Positions 35,593-45,698 of a stretch of 47,911 bases of DNA are shown piece by piece (positions within the stretch are counted from its first letter, which is position 1; the number at the start of each line of letters is the position of its first letter). The stretch covers positions 1 to 47,911 of the forward strand of contig NZ_CADEPK010000014.1 of assembly GCF_902829255.1 (NCBI RefSeq), written 5' to 3'. Below the pieces are notes generated by a model. That model did not search any database. It was not told the origin of the DNA and worked only from the letters and a program-made list of their open reading frames with translations. A program made the translations under genes and the position numbers. The DNA comes from Metabacillus niabensis. Its GTDB lineage: Bacteria; Bacillota; Bacilli; Bacillales; Bacillaceae.

Positions 35593-37755
35593 ATGAAATT
35601 AACGCAAAAAAATACAAATATGAATAGAGGCGCAGCATTTTTATCATTGATTTTTGCCCTTCTTTTTCTATCTATATTTATACGTTTCTTTTATATTCAA
35701 GCAACTGGTACTGTCCATGGCGAAGTGCTTGCCGCTCGAGCGGAAATGCTTTATGAAAGTAAACGACCAATTGAAGCGAAGCGAGGTACTATTTATGATG
35801 CAAATGGCGAAGTGATTGCTGAAGACAAAGCATCATATAAGTTAGTCGCGATTCTTGATGATGAATTAACAACAGATCCAGATAACCCTCAGCATGTTGT
35901 TGATATTCAAGAAACAGCACAAAAACTGGCTCCTTTAATTGGAATGGAAGAAAGTGAAGTTGTTAAAATTCTTTCGAAAAAGGGAATGTATCAAGTTGAA
36001 TTTGGTTCAGCAGGACGTGATATAAGTCAAACGTTAAAAGAAAAAATTGAGGCATTGAAGCTCCCAGGTATTACGTTTATTCGTGATACGACAAGGTTTT
36101 ATCCGAACGGGTTATTTGCATCTCATTTAATAGGATATGCTCAAAAAGAAGAAGAGAGTTCCAAAGCTGTGGGAATGATGGGACTTGAAAAATCATTAGA
36201 AAAGTATCTTCAAGAAGAGGATGGATATGTAAAATTTCAAAAGGATCATTATAATTGGAAGCTTCCTAATAGTAATGATGAGATTGTTGCACCTAAAAAT
36301 GGAAATGATGTGTATTTAACCATTGACCAAAAAATCCAAACATTTTTAGAAGACGCGATGAATCAAGTTGTCAATCAATATTCTCCGGAAAATATCATTG
36401 CTGTAGTAGCGGATCCAAAAACAGGGAAAATTCTTGCAATGGGTCAAAGACCAAGCTTTGATCCTAATAAGAGGGATATTACATCCTATGCAAATTCTGT
36501 TATTTCCTATCCGTTCGAACCAGGCTCAACGATGAAAATCTTTACATTAGCTGCTGCGATAAACGAAGGTGTCTATAATGGGAATGCTTATTTTCAATCA
36601 GGTTCATATGATATAGAGGGACCTCCAATAAAGGATCATAATGGTGGACGTGGCTGGGGTCCGATAACATATAATGAAGGTGTTCAACGATCTTCAAATG
36701 TTGGATTTTCGATTATAGCAGATCAATTACTCGGTACTGATCGACTCTATCAATATTTAAATAAATTTGGTTTTACGAAAAAAACAGGAATCGATTTACC
36801 TGATGAAGCGTCTAGTAAAATTAATTTTGATAAGCATCGTGACCAAGTTTCTACCGCGTTTGGACAAGCATCTGCAGTTACAGCTATTCAGCAAGTTCAG
36901 GCTGCAACAGCAATCGCTAATAATGGAAAAATGATGAAGCCATATGTGATTGATAAAATTGTTGATATTGATAACGGTAAAACAGTTAAAGAAACAAAGC
37001 CATCTGTTGTCGGTCATCCAATTACTGAAAAAACTGCGGATGAAGTATTATCAATTCTTGAAACGGTTGTAAGCTCTGAAAAAGGAACGGGAAAGCCATT
37101 TCGAATCGAAGGATATGATATAGCAGGTAAGACCGGAACAGCGCAAATTTCAACTTCAAATGGGTATTTATCAGGTAATGACAATCATATTTTCTCATTT
37201 TTGGGCATGGCGCCAAAGGATGATCCTGAATTAATCGTATATGTAGCCGTACAACAGCCGAAATTAGAGGGGAAAGCTGGAAGTGTGCCAGTGTCGATGA
37301 TTTTTAATACAGTGATGGAAAATAGCTTAAAGTATATGCAAATTGCTCCTTCTAAAGAGAGTGATTCTAAAGAAGCTACAAATGATGCTGAAAAAGAGGA
37401 GTTAGTTCTACCATCACTTGAAGGCGCTACTTCGGCAAATGCAAATAAGAACCTAAAGGATCTTGGATTAACACCAATTTTACTTGGGAATGGAAACTAT
37501 GTTATTTCGCAATATCCTGAAGCTGAAACACCGATTATAAGTAAGGAAAAAATTATGTTAAAGACATCTGAAGAAGTAAAAATGCCAAATATGATTGGTT
37601 GGTCAAAGCGAGATGTCATGAAGCTAGGTAATATTCTAGGGGTAACAGTGAAAACTGAGGGTTCTGGATATGTTGCAAAGCAGAGTATTAAAAAAGATAG
37701 TATTGTTAAAAAAGGTGATGTCTTAACTGTAACGTTGAAAGATGAAGAAGCATAA
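35593..37755 (+). CDS. pbpB: Penicillin-binding protein 2B, septal transpeptidase
   Basis: The class B PBP that cross-links septal peptidoglycan with FtsW. The 720-aa protein has a membrane anchor at about 15-35, a PBP-dimer domain, and a transpeptidase domain with nucleophile S312 in STMK, the SSN motif and KTGTA. Two C-terminal PASTA domains start near residue 610 (LPSLEGATSANANKNLKDLG and MPNMIGWSKRDVMKLG). ATG 35593 lies 6 bases after AAAGGAG; an ATG ten codons upstream has no site. A terminator separates it from spoVD. Confidence 0.96.
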   Translation: MKLTQKNTNMNRGAAFLSLIFALLFLSIFIRFFYIQATGTVHGEVLAARAEMLYESKRPIEAKRGTIYDANGEVIAEDKASYKLVAILDDELTTDPDNPQHVVDIQETAQKLAPLIGMEESEVVKILSKKGMYQVEFGSAGRDISQTLKEKIEALKLPGITFIRDTTRFYPNGLFASHLIGYAQKEEESSKAVGMMGLEKSLEKYLQEEDGYVKFQKDHYNWKLPNSNDEIVAPKNGNDVYLTIDQKIQTFLEDAMNQVVNQYSPENIIAVVADPKTGKILAMGQRPSFDPNKRDITSYANSVISYPFEPGSTMKIFTLAAAINEGVYNGNAYFQSGSYDIEGPPIKDHNGGRGWGPITYNEGVQRSSNVGFSIIADQLLGTDRLYQYLNKFGFTKKTGIDLPDEASSKINFDKHRDQVSTAFGQASAVTAIQQVQAATAIANNGKMMKPYVIDKIVDIDNGKTVKETKPSVVGHPITEKTADEVLSILETVVSSEKGTGKPFRIEGYDIAGKTGTAQISTSNGYLSGNDNHIFSFLGMAPKDDPELIVYVAVQQPKLEGKAGSVPVSMIFNTVMENSLKYMQIAPSKESDSKEATNDAEKEELVLPSLEGATSANANKNLKDLGLTPILLGNGNYVISQYPEAETPIISKEKIMLKTSEEVKMPNMIGWSKRDVMKLGNILGVTVKTEGSGYVAKQSIKKDSIVKKGDVLTVTLKDEEA

Positions 37756-37782
37756 TGACAAATGAATAGAGAAGGAACTAAG

Positions 37783-37814
37783 GGCTGATCTCGTCTAGAG
37801 ATCACTCTTTTTTT
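37783..37814 (+). terminator. Terminator of pbpB
   Basis: Stem TGATCTC / GAGATCA with a 5-base loop, followed by CTCTTTTTTT. It insulates the sporulation gene spoVD from vegetative mra transcription. Confidence 0.85.
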
Positions 37815-37880
37815 GTGAGTATATAAAACTTTGTTAATGATCGTGCGATTATATAGATGTTCTATCTTTTTAAGTACAAG

Positions 37881-37888
37881 CATATATT
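37881..37888 (+). promoter_or_regulatory. Possible sigma-E -10 element for spoVD
   Basis: CATATATT agrees with 7 of 8 positions of the sigma-E -10 (CATACANT, allowing T at position 5). The -35 is not clear. B. subtilis spoVD is sigma-E dependent. Confidence 0.3.
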
Positions 37889-37918
37889 TGAACGAGCCTA
37901 GACAAGGGGGAGAAATAT

Positions 37919-39856
37919 ATGCGGGTATCAAATGTAACTGTTAGAAAACGGCTAGTGTTAACGTTGCTATTTGGTTTTCTCATCTTTTTAATTATCGACA
38001 TACGTCTAGGATATGTTCAATTTTTTCTTGGCTCCTCTCTTACCTCTGGTGCGAAAGACCTATGGAGCAGAAATATTCCATTTGAACCAGAAAGAGGAGA
38101 AATTTTAGACAGAAATGGCGTAAAGCTTGCAACAAATATGAGTGCGCCAACGATTTATGTTGTTCCAAGACAGATTGAGAATCCTGCTGAGACTGCAAAA
38201 AAACTAGCAGACGTCTTAGATATGTCGCAAGAAAAAGCATATCAACATATCACGAAAAAGGTTTCGATTCAGCAAATTAATCCAGAAGGTAGAAAGATTT
38301 CTCATGAAAAGGCGAATGAAGTAAGAGAGTTAAATTTAAAAGGGGTTTATATTGCAGAAGATTCAATTCGTTATTACCCTTTTGGTAGTTATTTATCACA
38401 TGTGTTAGGTTTTGCTGGTATCGATAATCAAGGTTTACTAGGTTTGGAATCTTATTATGATGAGCAATTAAAGGGAAAAGACGGTTATGTGAAATTTTTC
38501 TCTGATGCAAAAGGACAACGGATGCCTGATGAAGCTGATGATTATACACCACCGATTGATGGGAATAACTTAAAATTAACGATTGATTCCCGTGTGCAAA
38601 CAATCATTGAACGAGAATTAGATAATGTACAAGCAACCTACAATCCGGATGGAATCATTGCGATCGCAATGAACCCTAATAACGGTGAAATATTGGCAAT
38701 GTCGAGTCGTCCGGACTTTGACCCAGCAGATTTCCGAAAAGTAGATCCTACCGTGTACAATAGAAACCTGCCTGTTTGGAGTACGTACGAACCAGGGTCA
38801 ACTTTTAAAATTATTACACTAGCTGCAGCTCTCGAGGAAGAAAAGGTCAATTTAGAAAAAGATACGTTCGATGATGATGGTGCTGTGGAAGTTGATGGAG
38901 CTAGGTTAAGGTGCTGGAAAAGAGGAGGACATGGTCATCAAACGTTTCTTGAGGTTGTTCAAAATTCGTGTAACCCTGGATTTGTAGAGCTTGGTCAAAG
39001 ACTAGGAGAAGAGAAACTATTTAAATATATAAAGGACTTCGGTTTCGGACAAAAAACGGGTATTGATTTGCAGGGTGAAGGAAAAGGGATTTTGTTTAAT
39101 CCGGAAAGAGTTGGACCTGTTGAGTTAGCGACAACCGCATTTGGTCAAGGTGTTTCCGTAACACCGATTCAACAAGTTGCCGCCGTATCCGCTGCAGTCA
39201 ATGGCGGGATATTATATACCCCATACATTGCCAAAGAATGGGTCGATCCCGTAACAAACCAAGTTATTAGTCGAACGACTCCTGAAGCAAAACGAAGAGT
39301 AATTTCTGAGGAAACTTCAAAAGAAATCCGCTATGCTTTAGAAAGTGTTGTTGCATTAGGAACTGGTCGAAATGCATATGTTGATGGATATCGTGTAGGC
39401 GGGAAGACGGGAACTGCACAAAAAGTCAAAGATGGAAAGTATATGGAGAATAACCATATTGTTTCCTTTATAGGATTTGCTCCAGCAGACGATCCGCAAA
39501 TTGTTGTTTATGTTGCTGTAGATAATCCGAAAGGTACGATCCAATTTGGTGGAACGGTTGCAGCGCCGATAGTTGGAAATATTATGAGGGATGCATTACC
39601 TGAATTAGGTGTAAGTCCTAGAAAAGAGCAAATTGAAAAAGAATACAAATGGCTAGACACAAAATTAGTAGAGGTTCCGAATATTATAGGGCTAACGAAG
39701 AAAGAACTTGCAGAACAGTTCGTAAATCTAAAATTGGACGTGTCTGGTGAAGGAGATGTTGTTGTGCAACAGTCCCCAAGCGAAGGTGTAAAAGTGAAAG
39801 AAGGCTCCACTGTTAGAGTTTATTTAGGTGAGGAAAAAAATAAATCAAATAATTAA
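37919..39856 (+). CDS. spoVD: Sporulation class B penicillin-binding protein SpoVD
   Basis: A transpeptidase needed for spore cortex synthesis, working with the SEDS protein SpoVE encoded at 44457. The 645-aa protein has an N-terminal membrane anchor (about 12-32), a dimer domain, and a transpeptidase domain with nucleophile S294 in STFK, SCN and KTGTA. A single PASTA domain starts near 580 (VPNIIGLTKKELAEQF), against two in PBP2B. The active-site SCN cysteine matches the B. subtilis protein, where a nearby disulfide is controlled by StoA. ATG 37919 follows GGGGGAG. Confidence 0.95.
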   Translation: MRVSNVTVRKRLVLTLLFGFLIFLIIDIRLGYVQFFLGSSLTSGAKDLWSRNIPFEPERGEILDRNGVKLATNMSAPTIYVVPRQIENPAETAKKLADVLDMSQEKAYQHITKKVSIQQINPEGRKISHEKANEVRELNLKGVYIAEDSIRYYPFGSYLSHVLGFAGIDNQGLLGLESYYDEQLKGKDGYVKFFSDAKGQRMPDEADDYTPPIDGNNLKLTIDSRVQTIIERELDNVQATYNPDGIIAIAMNPNNGEILAMSSRPDFDPADFRKVDPTVYNRNLPVWSTYEPGSTFKIITLAAALEEEKVNLEKDTFDDDGAVEVDGARLRCWKRGGHGHQTFLEVVQNSCNPGFVELGQRLGEEKLFKYIKDFGFGQKTGIDLQGEGKGILFNPERVGPVELATTAFGQGVSVTPIQQVAAVSAAVNGGILYTPYIAKEWVDPVTNQVISRTTPEAKRRVISEETSKEIRYALESVVALGTGRNAYVDGYRVGGKTGTAQKVKDGKYMENNHIVSFIGFAPADDPQIVVYVAVDNPKGTIQFGGTVAAPIVGNIMRDALPELGVSPRKEQIEKEYKWLDTKLVEVPNIIGLTKKELAEQFVNLKLDVSGEGDVVVQQSPSEGVKVKEGSTVRVYLGEEKNKSNN

Positions 39857-39861
39857 AAGAT

Positions 39862-39912
39862 AGAAAGAAAGCATGGCCATCTTATAGGATGTCACGCTTT
39901 CTTTCTGTTTCT
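39862..39912 (+). terminator. Terminator of spoVD
   Basis: A perfect 11-bp stem AGAAAGAAAGC / GCTTTCTTTCT with a 23-base loop and a T-rich tail. Confidence 0.75.
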
Positions 39913-40309
39913 AAAATATTAATCAAATAGTAGAAAAAAACAATGAAAAACATTAAAAGTTATTTTACATAATTAATGATTGCAACCTTTTTTAAAAGAA
40001 ATTACAATGAATGATGGCTCTTTTTAGTTAAGTAAGATAAAATAGGTACGGAAACCTTTCTTATGAATAGAATGATTGTTTCGCAACCTTTATTGAATAA
40101 GCCTTACTTACTTATTTCTTTGAAATTATAAGGAAAAGCAGAAGTGTCTTACAGGAAGGTTGAAAAACTGTGACCATTTTTATGTCTTTAAATGGAAAGG
40201 TATTTGTCACTTAGGGCTTTTTTTTAAATAAAGCCCACTTAATAAGTACGATGAAAAAAGAAATAATGTATATTATCCTTGGGTAAAGAAATGAAGGTAG
40301 GAATTTGCG
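39913..40309 (+). other. Long gene-free leader region before murE
   Basis: About 400 AT-rich bases without an ORF of note. It holds a two-level hairpin (GTGAC 40170-40174 / GTCAC 40206-40210 around CCATTT 40174-40179 / AAATGG 40190-40195) and then GGGCTTT (40214) ... AAAGCCC (40230) with an internal T-run. No T-box, other known riboswitch motif or clear promoter was recognised. Confidence 0.45.
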
Positions 40310-41779
40310 ATGAAATTAAATGATTTACTTACATACTTATACGGAAATCAAACTTTTCCTGAAGAAAATCCATCTATTACTTCTATTGAGATGGATTCCA
40401 GAGAGGTTAAAGAGGGAAGTTTGTTTATATGTATTGAAGGTTATACCGTTGATGGTCATCAATTTGCCAAAAAGGCACAAGAAAGCGGTGCAGCTGCCAT
40501 TTTAGCTGAGAAGCATGTTGATGTTGATATTCCGGTCATTATTGTTCGAGATACAAAAAGGGCAATGGCTGTACTTGCAGACGCATTTTACGGCCAACCA
40601 ACACATCAATTACATCTAATTGGTGTCACTGGAACAAATGGAAAAACAACAACAACACATATTATTGAGAAAATATTAAATACTGCTAAGAAGAAGACTG
40701 GGTTAATTGGCACGATGTACATCAAAATTGGTGAAGAATTACACGATGTAAAAAATACAACACCTGAGAGCTTAACGTTACAAAAAACATTTCGAGAAAT
40801 GCTTGATAAAGATGTATCACATGCTGTCATGGAGGTATCCTCACATGCTCTTCATCTCGGAAGAATTCATGGCTGTGACTTTAATGTAGCGGTGTTTACA
40901 AACCTAACTCAAGACCATTTAGATTACCATAAAACAATGGAAGCTTATAAATATGCAAAAGGTTTACTCTTTGCACAATTAGGTAATCGTTTTGATTATA
41001 ATCAACCTAAAATTGCTGTACTAAATGAAGATGAAGAGGCTTCTGAAGAATTTAAGAAAATGACATCTGCTTCGCTTTTAACATATGGAATTGACAATGA
41101 TGCTGATGTTATGGCGAAAAATATTAAAATGACTTCTAAAGGTACTGAATTTACGCTTTTAACTCCAAATGGAACGAAAAACGTGACAATAAATATGGTT
41201 GGGAAATTTAGCGTTTATAATGTGTTAGCGGCTGTTTCCGCCTGTCTTGCTTCAAATATTGATTTAGAAACGATTGTTTCAGCTGTCGAAACAATGGAAG
41301 GTGTTAGAGGCAGATTTGAACTTGTTGATGACGGACAGGATTTTACGGTTATTGTAGATTATGCTCATACTCCGGATAGTTTAGAAAACGTGCTGCAAAC
41401 GATAAAACAATTTGCAGAAGGCAAGATTTTTTGTATAGTTGGCTGTGGAGGAGATCGAGATAAGTCAAAGCGACCAATTATGGCAAAAATAGCAGCTGCT
41501 AACAGCGATGTGACGATTTTCACCTCTGATAATCCAAGAAGTGAAGATCCAGTCGAAATCCTTCGTGATATGGAGGAAGGTGTACCAAATGAGCACTTCC
41601 ATTCCATTATTAATCGAGAGGATGCTATTCATTTTGCGGTAGAAAAGGCGCAAAAAGGTGATGTTCTTCTTATTGCAGGTAAGGGACATGAAACATATCA
41701 GCAAATTGGTGACACAAAGTTTGATTTTGATGACAAGGAAATAGCGAAAAAAGCGATTCGTCAAACGTTAGCACGATAG
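40310..41779 (+). CDS. murE: UDP-MurNAc-tripeptide synthetase, meso-DAP type
   Basis: A cytoplasmic ligase that adds meso-diaminopimelate to UDP-MurNAc-L-Ala-D-Glu. The 489-aa Mur ligase has the ATP loop [10 protein letters not shown] at 105-114, the [15 protein letters not shown] block (carbamylated-Lys region follows), and DNPR at 407-410, the signature for DAP rather than lysine. The ATG follows AAGGTAGGA. This sets the peptidoglycan chemotype as DAP-direct, normal for Bacillus. Confidence 0.96.
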   Translation: MKLNDLLTYLYGNQTFPEENPSITSIEMDSREVKEGSLFICIEGYTVDGHQFAKKAQESGAAAILAEKHVDVDIPVIIVRDTKRAMAVLADAFYGQPTHQLHLIGVTGTNGKTTTTHIIEKILNTAKKKTGLIGTMYIKIGEELHDVKNTTPESLTLQKTFREMLDKDVSHAVMEVSSHALHLGRIHGCDFNVAVFTNLTQDHLDYHKTMEAYKYAKGLLFAQLGNRFDYNQPKIAVLNEDEEASEEFKKMTSASLLTYGIDNDADVMAKNIKMTSKGTEFTLLTPNGTKNVTINMVGKFSVYNVLAAVSACLASNIDLETIVSAVETMEGVRGRFELVDDGQDFTVIVDYAHTPDSLENVLQTIKQFAEGKIFCIVGCGGDRDKSKRPIMAKIAAANSDVTIFTSDNPRSEDPVEILRDMEEGVPNEHFHSIINREDAIHFAVEKAQKGDVLLIAGKGHETYQQIGDTKFDFDDKEIAKKAIRQTLAR

Positions 41780-41837
41780 ATGCTACAACAAAGAAATTAA
41801 TGATATTAATAATTAACAAATCTATGTTTGATAAAGC

Positions 41838-41869
41838 GGGACAATGCTAATTTACTGTCGTTTTGTCCC
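41838..41869 (+). other. Hairpin between murE and mraY
   Basis: A perfect 7-bp stem GGGACAA / TTGTCCC with an 18-base loop and no T-tract. Perhaps a processing or stabilising structure. Confidence 0.5.
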
Positions 41870-41919
41870 CATCTTCATCATAGAATAGGTAACAAAGGAT
41901 AGAAAGAGAAGTTGATATT

Positions 41920-42039
41920 ATGAAGGAATTATTGGTAGGAAATCATATTTATGTTTGTAGTACATATGATATTCACGTAAATTACAAACAAGCGATGTCA
42001 AAACAAATGAATTGTGGGGGAGGGAGTATACATGCTTGA
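41920..42039 (+). CDS. Possible 39-aa ORF overlapping mraY start
   Basis: ATG 41920 to TGA 42039 encodes 39 residues ([20 protein letters not shown] at the start, [10 protein letters not shown] at the end). It overlaps the first codons of mraY in another frame, and its end contains the mraY ribosome site. Its own ribosome site is weak (AAAGAGAAG). It may couple translation into mraY or may be chance. No family recognised. Confidence 0.2.
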   Translation: MKELLVGNHIYVCSTYDIHVNYKQAMSKQMNCGGGSIHA

Positions 42040-43006
42040 GCAGGTAATTTTAATCACACTTGTAATGGGATTTTTAATTAGTGTATTACTATCTCCCATC
42101 ACTATTCCTTTTTTGAGGAGATTAAAGTTTGGTCAAAGTATAAGAGAAGAGGGACCTAAATCACATCAGAAAAAATCTGGTACTCCAACAATGGGCGGAG
42201 TCATGATCATTATCTCAATTATTATCACAACGATTGCAATGACAGGTAAGTTTTCACAGTTAGGCGTAGAAATGTATTTGTTGCTCTTTGTAACTGTAGG
42301 ATATGGCCTATTAGGATTTCTAGATGACTTTATTAAGGTTGTCATGAAACGTAATTTAGGTTTAACATCAAGACAAAAATTACTTGGTCAAGTTATTATC
42401 GCTGTCATTTTTTATCTTGTTTTCACACAATACGGATTCCAAACAACGATTTCCATCCCAGGGACAGAGTTATCAATAGATCTTGGCTGGGGTTATGTTG
42501 TACTCGTCATTTTTATGTTAGTTGGTGGCTCAAACGCCGTCAATTTAACAGATGGTTTAGACGGATTACTTTCAGGTACAGCAGCAATTGCCTTTGGAGC
42601 ATTTGCCGTTCTAGCTTGGAGTCAATCCCAGTATGATGTCGCGATCTTTTCAGTTGCCGTAGTAGGAGCTGTTCTAGGATTTTTAGTATTTAATGCACAC
42701 CCAGCAAAGGTTTTTATGGGAGATACAGGTTCACTTGCTCTAGGTGGAGCAATTGTAACAGTCGCAATTTTAACGAAGCTTGAAATTCTCCTTGTATTAA
42801 TTGGCGGTGTGTTTGTAATTGAAACATTATCAGTAATTATTCAAGTGATTTCGTATAAAACAACAGGAAAAAGAGTATTCAAGATGAGTCCCTTACACCA
42901 TCACTATGAATTAGTTGGCTGGTCCGAGTGGCGAGTTGTTGTAACATTTTGGACGATCGGACTTGTATTTGCAGTGCTCGGAATCTATATTGAGGTGTGG
43001 TTGTAA
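42032..43006 (+). CDS. mraY: Phospho-N-acetylmuramoyl-pentapeptide transferase
   Basis: An integral membrane enzyme that transfers phospho-MurNAc-pentapeptide to undecaprenyl phosphate, making lipid I. The 324-aa protein is family length, with about ten helices. Catalytic motifs are present: [15 protein letters not shown] and [11 protein letters not shown], then the cytoplasmic [16 protein letters not shown] 42032 follows GGGGGAGGG. An in-frame GTG six codons upstream contains that site and is rejected. It is directly followed by murD with no gap. Confidence 0.95.
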   Translation: MLEQVILITLVMGFLISVLLSPITIPFLRRLKFGQSIREEGPKSHQKKSGTPTMGGVMIIISIIITTIAMTGKFSQLGVEMYLLLFVTVGYGLLGFLDDFIKVVMKRNLGLTSRQKLLGQVIIAVIFYLVFTQYGFQTTISIPGTELSIDLGWGYVVLVIFMLVGGSNAVNLTDGLDGLLSGTAAIAFGAFAVLAWSQSQYDVAIFSVAVVGAVLGFLVFNAHPAKVFMGDTGSLALGGAIVTVAILTKLEILLVLIGGVFVIETLSVIIQVISYKTTGKRVFKMSPLHHHYELVGWSEWRVVVTFWTIGLVFAVLGIYIEVWL

Positions 43007-44362
43007 GTGAAAATGATTAGTGAATATTTACATAAAGAAGTTTTAGTTATCGGATTAGCTAAGAGTGGCTTAGCTGCTGCTAAATTACTTTATGATCTCG
43101 GCGCAAAAGTGACAGTGAATGACTTAAAAGCAACTGAGGAAGATGTTGCTGTGCAAGAGCTAAAAGGTTTAGGGGTGGAAGTGATTTGTGGTGACCATCC
43201 TCTCTCTTTATTAAGTAAAAAACATTTTGATTTAATCGTAAAAAATCCTGGTATTCCTTATAAAAATCCGTTAATAAAAATAGCAATAGAAAAAGAGATC
43301 CCGATTATTACTGAAGTTGAATTAGCTTATAAAATCTCTGAAGCTGATATTATCGGGATAACAGGATCAAATGGGAAGACAACGACAACTACCCTTATAT
43401 ATGAAATGCTAAAAGCTGATGCTAAGAATCCGTTAATTGCAGGTAATATTGGAACTGTTGCATGTGATGTAGCACGTCAAGCAACTAAGGAAAATGTTAT
43501 CGTGATGGAATTATCATCCTTTCAACTGCTAGGAACGATTGAGTTTAAGCCAAAGATTGCAATCATTTTAAATATTTTTGATGCTCATTTAGATTACCAT
43601 GGCACAAAGGAAGAATATGTATTAGCCAAAGGGAAGATTTATGAAAATCAAACAAAATCTGATTATGCAGTTATTAACTATGATGACCAACTTGTATGTC
43701 AAACATCGGAAAAATCACAAGCGAATAAAATCTATTTCTCTACATCAAAAGAGCTTGATGGTGGGGCTTATATTAAGGACGAATTTATTTGCTTTAAAGG
43801 TGAGCCGATCATTAACCTGAAAGATATTGTATTACCAGGAAAGCATAATCATGAAAATATTTTAGCAGCAATAACAGCTGTAAAATTAAGAGATGTCTCA
43901 AACGCTGCAATTATAAAGGTACTAACAAGCTTTACCGGTGTTAAGCACCGACTGCAATATGTTGGTACGATTGAGAACCGTCGTTTTTATAACGACTCTA
44001 AAGCAACGAACATTTTAGCAACGAGTAAAGCATTACAAGCTTTTACAGAGCCAACGATTTTATTAGCTGGTGGACTAGACCGAGGAAATGAATTTGACGA
44101 ATTACTACCTTATCTAGAACATGTAAAGGCAATGATCCTTTTTGGTGAAACAGCAGTAAAATTAGAAAGAATCGCAATTGATAAAGGAATAGAAGTGATT
44201 AAACGTGTCGATAATGTGGAACAAGCAGTGTATACGGCGTTTGATATTTCCGAGCAAGGCGATGTAATTTTATTGTCACCAGCATGTGCTAGCTGGGATC
44301 AATATAAAACATTCGAGGAAAGAGGAGACATTTTTATTCAAGCCGTGCATAAGCTTAAGTAA
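43007..44362 (+). CDS. murD: UDP-N-acetylmuramoyl-alanine--D-glutamate ligase
   Basis: A cytoplasmic ligase that adds D-glutamate to UDP-MurNAc-L-Ala. The 451-aa protein has the N-terminal Rossmann-like [13 protein letters not shown], the ATP loop [10 protein letters not shown] at 117-126, the LDYHGT block and the C-terminal [19 protein letters not shown] signature. The start is GTG 43007, immediately after the mraY stop and 9 bases after GAGGTG; an ATG two codons in would be 15 bases away. Co-transcribed with mraY. Confidence 0.95.
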   Translation: MKMISEYLHKEVLVIGLAKSGLAAAKLLYDLGAKVTVNDLKATEEDVAVQELKGLGVEVICGDHPLSLLSKKHFDLIVKNPGIPYKNPLIKIAIEKEIPIITEVELAYKISEADIIGITGSNGKTTTTTLIYEMLKADAKNPLIAGNIGTVACDVARQATKENVIVMELSSFQLLGTIEFKPKIAIILNIFDAHLDYHGTKEEYVLAKGKIYENQTKSDYAVINYDDQLVCQTSEKSQANKIYFSTSKELDGGAYIKDEFICFKGEPIINLKDIVLPGKHNHENILAAITAVKLRDVSNAAIIKVLTSFTGVKHRLQYVGTIENRRFYNDSKATNILATSKALQAFTEPTILLAGGLDRGNEFDELLPYLEHVKAMILFGETAVKLERIAIDKGIEVIKRVDNVEQAVYTAFDISEQGDVILLSPACASWDQYKTFEERGDIFIQAVHKLK

Positions 44363-44456
44363 GGGCTTGTACAAACTTTTCTTCACGATTGTAACTATTC
44401 TATCATGTTCTTTCGTTTAATAGCCCTTAAATATACGGTACAGGGGTGTTTAAGCG

Positions 44457-45557
44457 TTGACAGCGAAAAGGTCTACACCAGACTTTATATTAGTTTTTCT
44501 TACATTACTTCTCTTAACAATAGGTCTTATTATGGTATACAGCGCCAGTGCGGTGTGGGCGACGTATAAATTTGATGATTCATTTTTCTTTGCAAAACGC
44601 CAGCTTTTATTTGCTGGAGTTGGTGTCATCGCAATGTTTTTTTTAATGAATGTAGATTATTGGACTTGGAGAACATGGGCAAAGATGTTAATTATTGTTT
44701 GCTTCTTTCTCTTGATTGCTGTTTTAATACCAGGCGTTGGGATGGAACGTAATGGTTCAAGAAGTTGGATTGGTGTTGGGGCATTTTCGATTCAGCCTTC
44801 AGAATTTATGAAGCTTGCAATGATAGCTTTTTTAGCTAAATTTTTATCGGAAAACCAGAAGAAGATCACTTCCTTTAAAAAAGGTTTAGTTCCCTCACTA
44901 GGGCTTGTTTTTACGGCATTCGGCATTATCATGCTACAGCCTGACTTAGGGACTGGAACTGTAATGGTTGGTACTTGTATTGTGATGATTTTTGTATCTG
45001 GTGCTAGAGTTAGTCATTTTGCTTGGCTTGGATTAATAGGAGTGGCTGGTTTTATTGCTTTAGTATTATCAGCACCATATCGTATTAAGCGAATCACTTC
45101 GTTTTTAGACCCTTGGGAGGATCCACTAGGAAGTGGTTTTCAAATCATTCAATCACTTTATGCGATTGGACCGGGTGGCCTTTTTGGTCTAGGATTGGGG
45201 CAGAGCAGACAAAAATTCTTTTATTTACCAGAGCCTCAAACTGACTTTATCTTTGCAATTTTAGCAGAAGAACTTGGATTTATTGGAGGCTCATTTGTAC
45301 TCCTTCTCTTTGGTCTTTTATTATGGAGGGGAGTAAGAATTGCATTAGGAGCACCTGATTTATACGGTAGCTTTTTAGCAATTGGTATTATTACAATGGT
45401 AGCTATTCAGGTAATGATTAATGTAGGTGTTGTAACAGGTTTAATGCCTGTAACAGGAATCACCCTTCCGTTTTTAAGCTATGGAGGGTCATCGCTTACG
45501 TTAATGTTAATGGCAATCGGTGTTTTGTTAAATGTCAGTAGGTACTCAAAATATTAA
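44457..45557 (+). CDS. spoVE: Spore cortex SEDS polymerase SpoVE
   Basis: A SEDS-family membrane glycosyltransferase of 366 aa, paralogue of FtsW at 18622, specialised for spore cortex peptidoglycan with SpoVD. Signatures: VYSASAVW, RSWIGVGAFSIQPSEFMKL, LQPDLGTGTV, the PEPQTDFIFA block and ITLPFLSYGGSS. The length equals B. subtilis SpoVE, and it lacks the basic His/Arg tail of the FtsW copy. The start is TTG 44457 after GGGGTG. The position between murD and murG is diagnostic. Confidence 0.93.
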   Translation: MTAKRSTPDFILVFLTLLLLTIGLIMVYSASAVWATYKFDDSFFFAKRQLLFAGVGVIAMFFLMNVDYWTWRTWAKMLIIVCFFLLIAVLIPGVGMERNGSRSWIGVGAFSIQPSEFMKLAMIAFLAKFLSENQKKITSFKKGLVPSLGLVFTAFGIIMLQPDLGTGTVMVGTCIVMIFVSGARVSHFAWLGLIGVAGFIALVLSAPYRIKRITSFLDPWEDPLGSGFQIIQSLYAIGPGGLFGLGLGQSRQKFFYLPEPQTDFIFAILAEELGFIGGSFVLLLFGLLLWRGVRIALGAPDLYGSFLAIGIITMVAIQVMINVGVVTGLMPVTGITLPFLSYGGSSLTLMLMAIGVLLNVSRYSKY

Positions 45558-45600
45558 TTAAATAGAATGAATATAAATTATTTAGAATGTAGCAAACCTG

Positions 45601-45672
45601 AGGCTGACGATCGTATTGTGACAGATTAGGATGATAATGTAATCCTCGTATTTGTCCTTAATTGTCAGCCTT
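45601..45672 (+). terminator. Two-level hairpin after spoVE
   Basis: Outer stem AGGCTGAC (45601) / GTCAGCCT (45664), with inner AGGAT/ATCCT pairing near 45628-45656, then TATCTTT. A weak terminator or attenuator before murG. Confidence 0.6.
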
Positions 45673-45698
45673 ATCTTTGTGTTAAGAGGAGGAGCAAA

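Noticed and set aside
39913-40309. T-box or known riboswitch upstream of murE
   Set aside because: No T-box sequence (AGGGTGGNACCGCG-like) or other recognised aptamer signature was found.
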